Position numbers and translations under genes: made by a program
Shown: positions 5,944-6,420 of the stretch, in pieces
Layout: the number at the start of each line of letters is the position of its first letter
Numbering within the stretch: the first letter of the stretch is position 1
The notes under the pieces: generated by a model
The model's database searches: none
Told to the model about the DNA's origin: nothing
The model's input: only the letters and a program-made list of their open reading frames with translations
NCBI GenBank assembly: GCA_964639255.1
Contig: CAZXDP010000088.1
Location: forward strand, 1 to 6,420
DNA length: 6,420 nt
Direction: 5' to 3'
Origin: NZQO01 sp964639255
GTDB taxonomy: Bacteria > Bacteroidota > Bacteroidia > Flavobacteriales > Flavobacteriaceae

Positions 5944-6420
5944 GAGGTAAGTACGTTCAAGGTATGTTCAATCAATCTATCCACAACTTTCTTGGGTTGA
6001 TCGCTAAAAGTTGCCAAGGCACGGTTCGCGATGATCGCATTTAAGGAAAGCGCTCTGTGTCCTAAAAGCGCGGCCATAGCATATATGGCGGAGGTCTCCA
6101 TTTCTAAGTTGGTTATTTTTTTCCCTTGGTATTCAAAACTGGCAATTTTATCGTTCAATTGAGAATCGAACAAGGGCACACGTAACATCCGTCCCTGTGG
6201 GCCGTAAAATCCTACATTTGTAGCGGTAATGCCAAAAATCATTTCCATTGAACGGAAACGCTCTGCCAACGATGCATCGGCCGTAAGGGCATAGGGCCGG
6301 GAATTTTTCGGATTCCACTGCGTATGTGTTACGAAAGCTTCGGAAAAGGTTTCATCTACAAACGCAGTGTCGTTTTCGTAGAAGTGAATTAAATTATCAA
6401 ATCCCAAGCCTATTTCAGAA
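5940..6420 (-). CDS. Nucleoside (uridine-like) phosphorylase, C-terminal part (5' end outside window)
   Basis: The frame runs off the right edge, leaving 159 visible codons, beginning SEIGLGFDNLIHFY. These enzymes cleave nucleosides with phosphate to a free base and (deoxy)ribose 1-phosphate in the cytosol. Family signs are TATNVGFYGPQGR (65-77 of the visible part) and LEMETSAIYAMAALLGHRA (105-123). The EME triplet corresponds to Glu196-Met197-Glu198 of E. coli Udp, which hold the ribose. The Gln-x-Arg of PQGR corresponds to the uracil-reading Gln166 and Arg168, so uridine-type specificity is inferred. A TTG at 6405-6407 is an internal Leu, not a start: conserved residues precede it. The family length is about 250-290 residues, so roughly 100-130 are missing. 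The TGA stop overlaps the ATG of the PBP2-like gene, indicating one operon with coupled translation. Confidence 0.82.
   Translation of the reverse strand, partial: SEIGLGFDNLIHFYENDTAFVDETFSEAFVTHTQWNPKNSRPYALTADASLAERFRSMEMIFGITATNVGFYGPQGRMLRVPLFDSQLNDKIASFEYQGKKITNLEMETSAIYAMAALLGHRALSLNAIIANRALATFSDQPKKVVDRLIEHTLNVLTS

Noticed and set aside
6405..6407. TTG as the start of the nucleoside phosphorylase
   Set aside because: The frame stays open to the window edge with family-like residues (SEIG) before it, and a start here would lose roughly half the enzyme.

Overview
The window looks like chromosomal DNA from a Bacteroidota bacterium, most likely a marine-type member of the Flavobacteriaceae. 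The basis is the gene set (N-formylglutamate amidohydrolase next to a QEGLA/DUF1704 protein, a MutS2 without an Smr domain, a DCC-family protein, and a signal-less PBP2-fold protein beside a nucleoside phosphorylase), the weak or absent Shine-Dalgarno sites with A-rich leaders, and TAnnTTTG-like promoter elements. This is an inference; no rRNA or other marker gene is present. Coding density is high, and I see no mobile element, CRISPR array, tRNA or rRNA.

Layout. (1) Positions 2-1532, plus strand: the C-terminal part of an N-formylglutamate amidohydrolase-like enzyme, overlapping by 8 nt a complete DUF1704 'QEGLA' protein that carries a zinc-peptidase-like HExxxH plus distal Glu signature. 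(2) Positions 1547-4122, minus strand: a two-gene unit read mutS2 then DCC-family (DUF393) protein, separated by 2 nt. It converges on the QEGLA gene with only 14 nt between stop codons. (3) Positions 4123-4207: an 85-bp divergent intergenic region with a dyad-symmetric AT-rich element that offers a -7-like promoter box on each strand. (4) Positions 4208-4873, plus strand: uracil-DNA glycosylase (ung) with all catalytic motifs. (5) Positions 4874-5085: a 212-nt gap that holds a candidate 35-residue single-span membrane or lipid-anchored protein on the minus strand, ending in an intrinsic-terminator-like hairpin. (6) Positions 5086-6420, minus strand: a signal-less PBP2-fold (Ca3427/NMT1-THI5-like) protein, coupled by an ATGA overlap to an upstream uridine-phosphorylase-like enzyme that is cut by the window edge.

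How they may work together. MutS2 and Ung are both nucleic-acid maintenance factors and are divergently transcribed. The amidohydrolase/QEGLA pair looks like a peptide- or amino-acid-processing pair whose partners probably lie upstream of the window. The phosphorylase/PBP2 pair suggests an intracellular small-molecule function around a nucleoside or base, but the ligand is unknown. The most interesting points are the unannotated 35-residue protein, the peptidase signature in the QEGLA protein, the loss of the Smr nuclease from MutS2, and the cytosolic binding-protein fold paired with a nucleoside phosphorylase.
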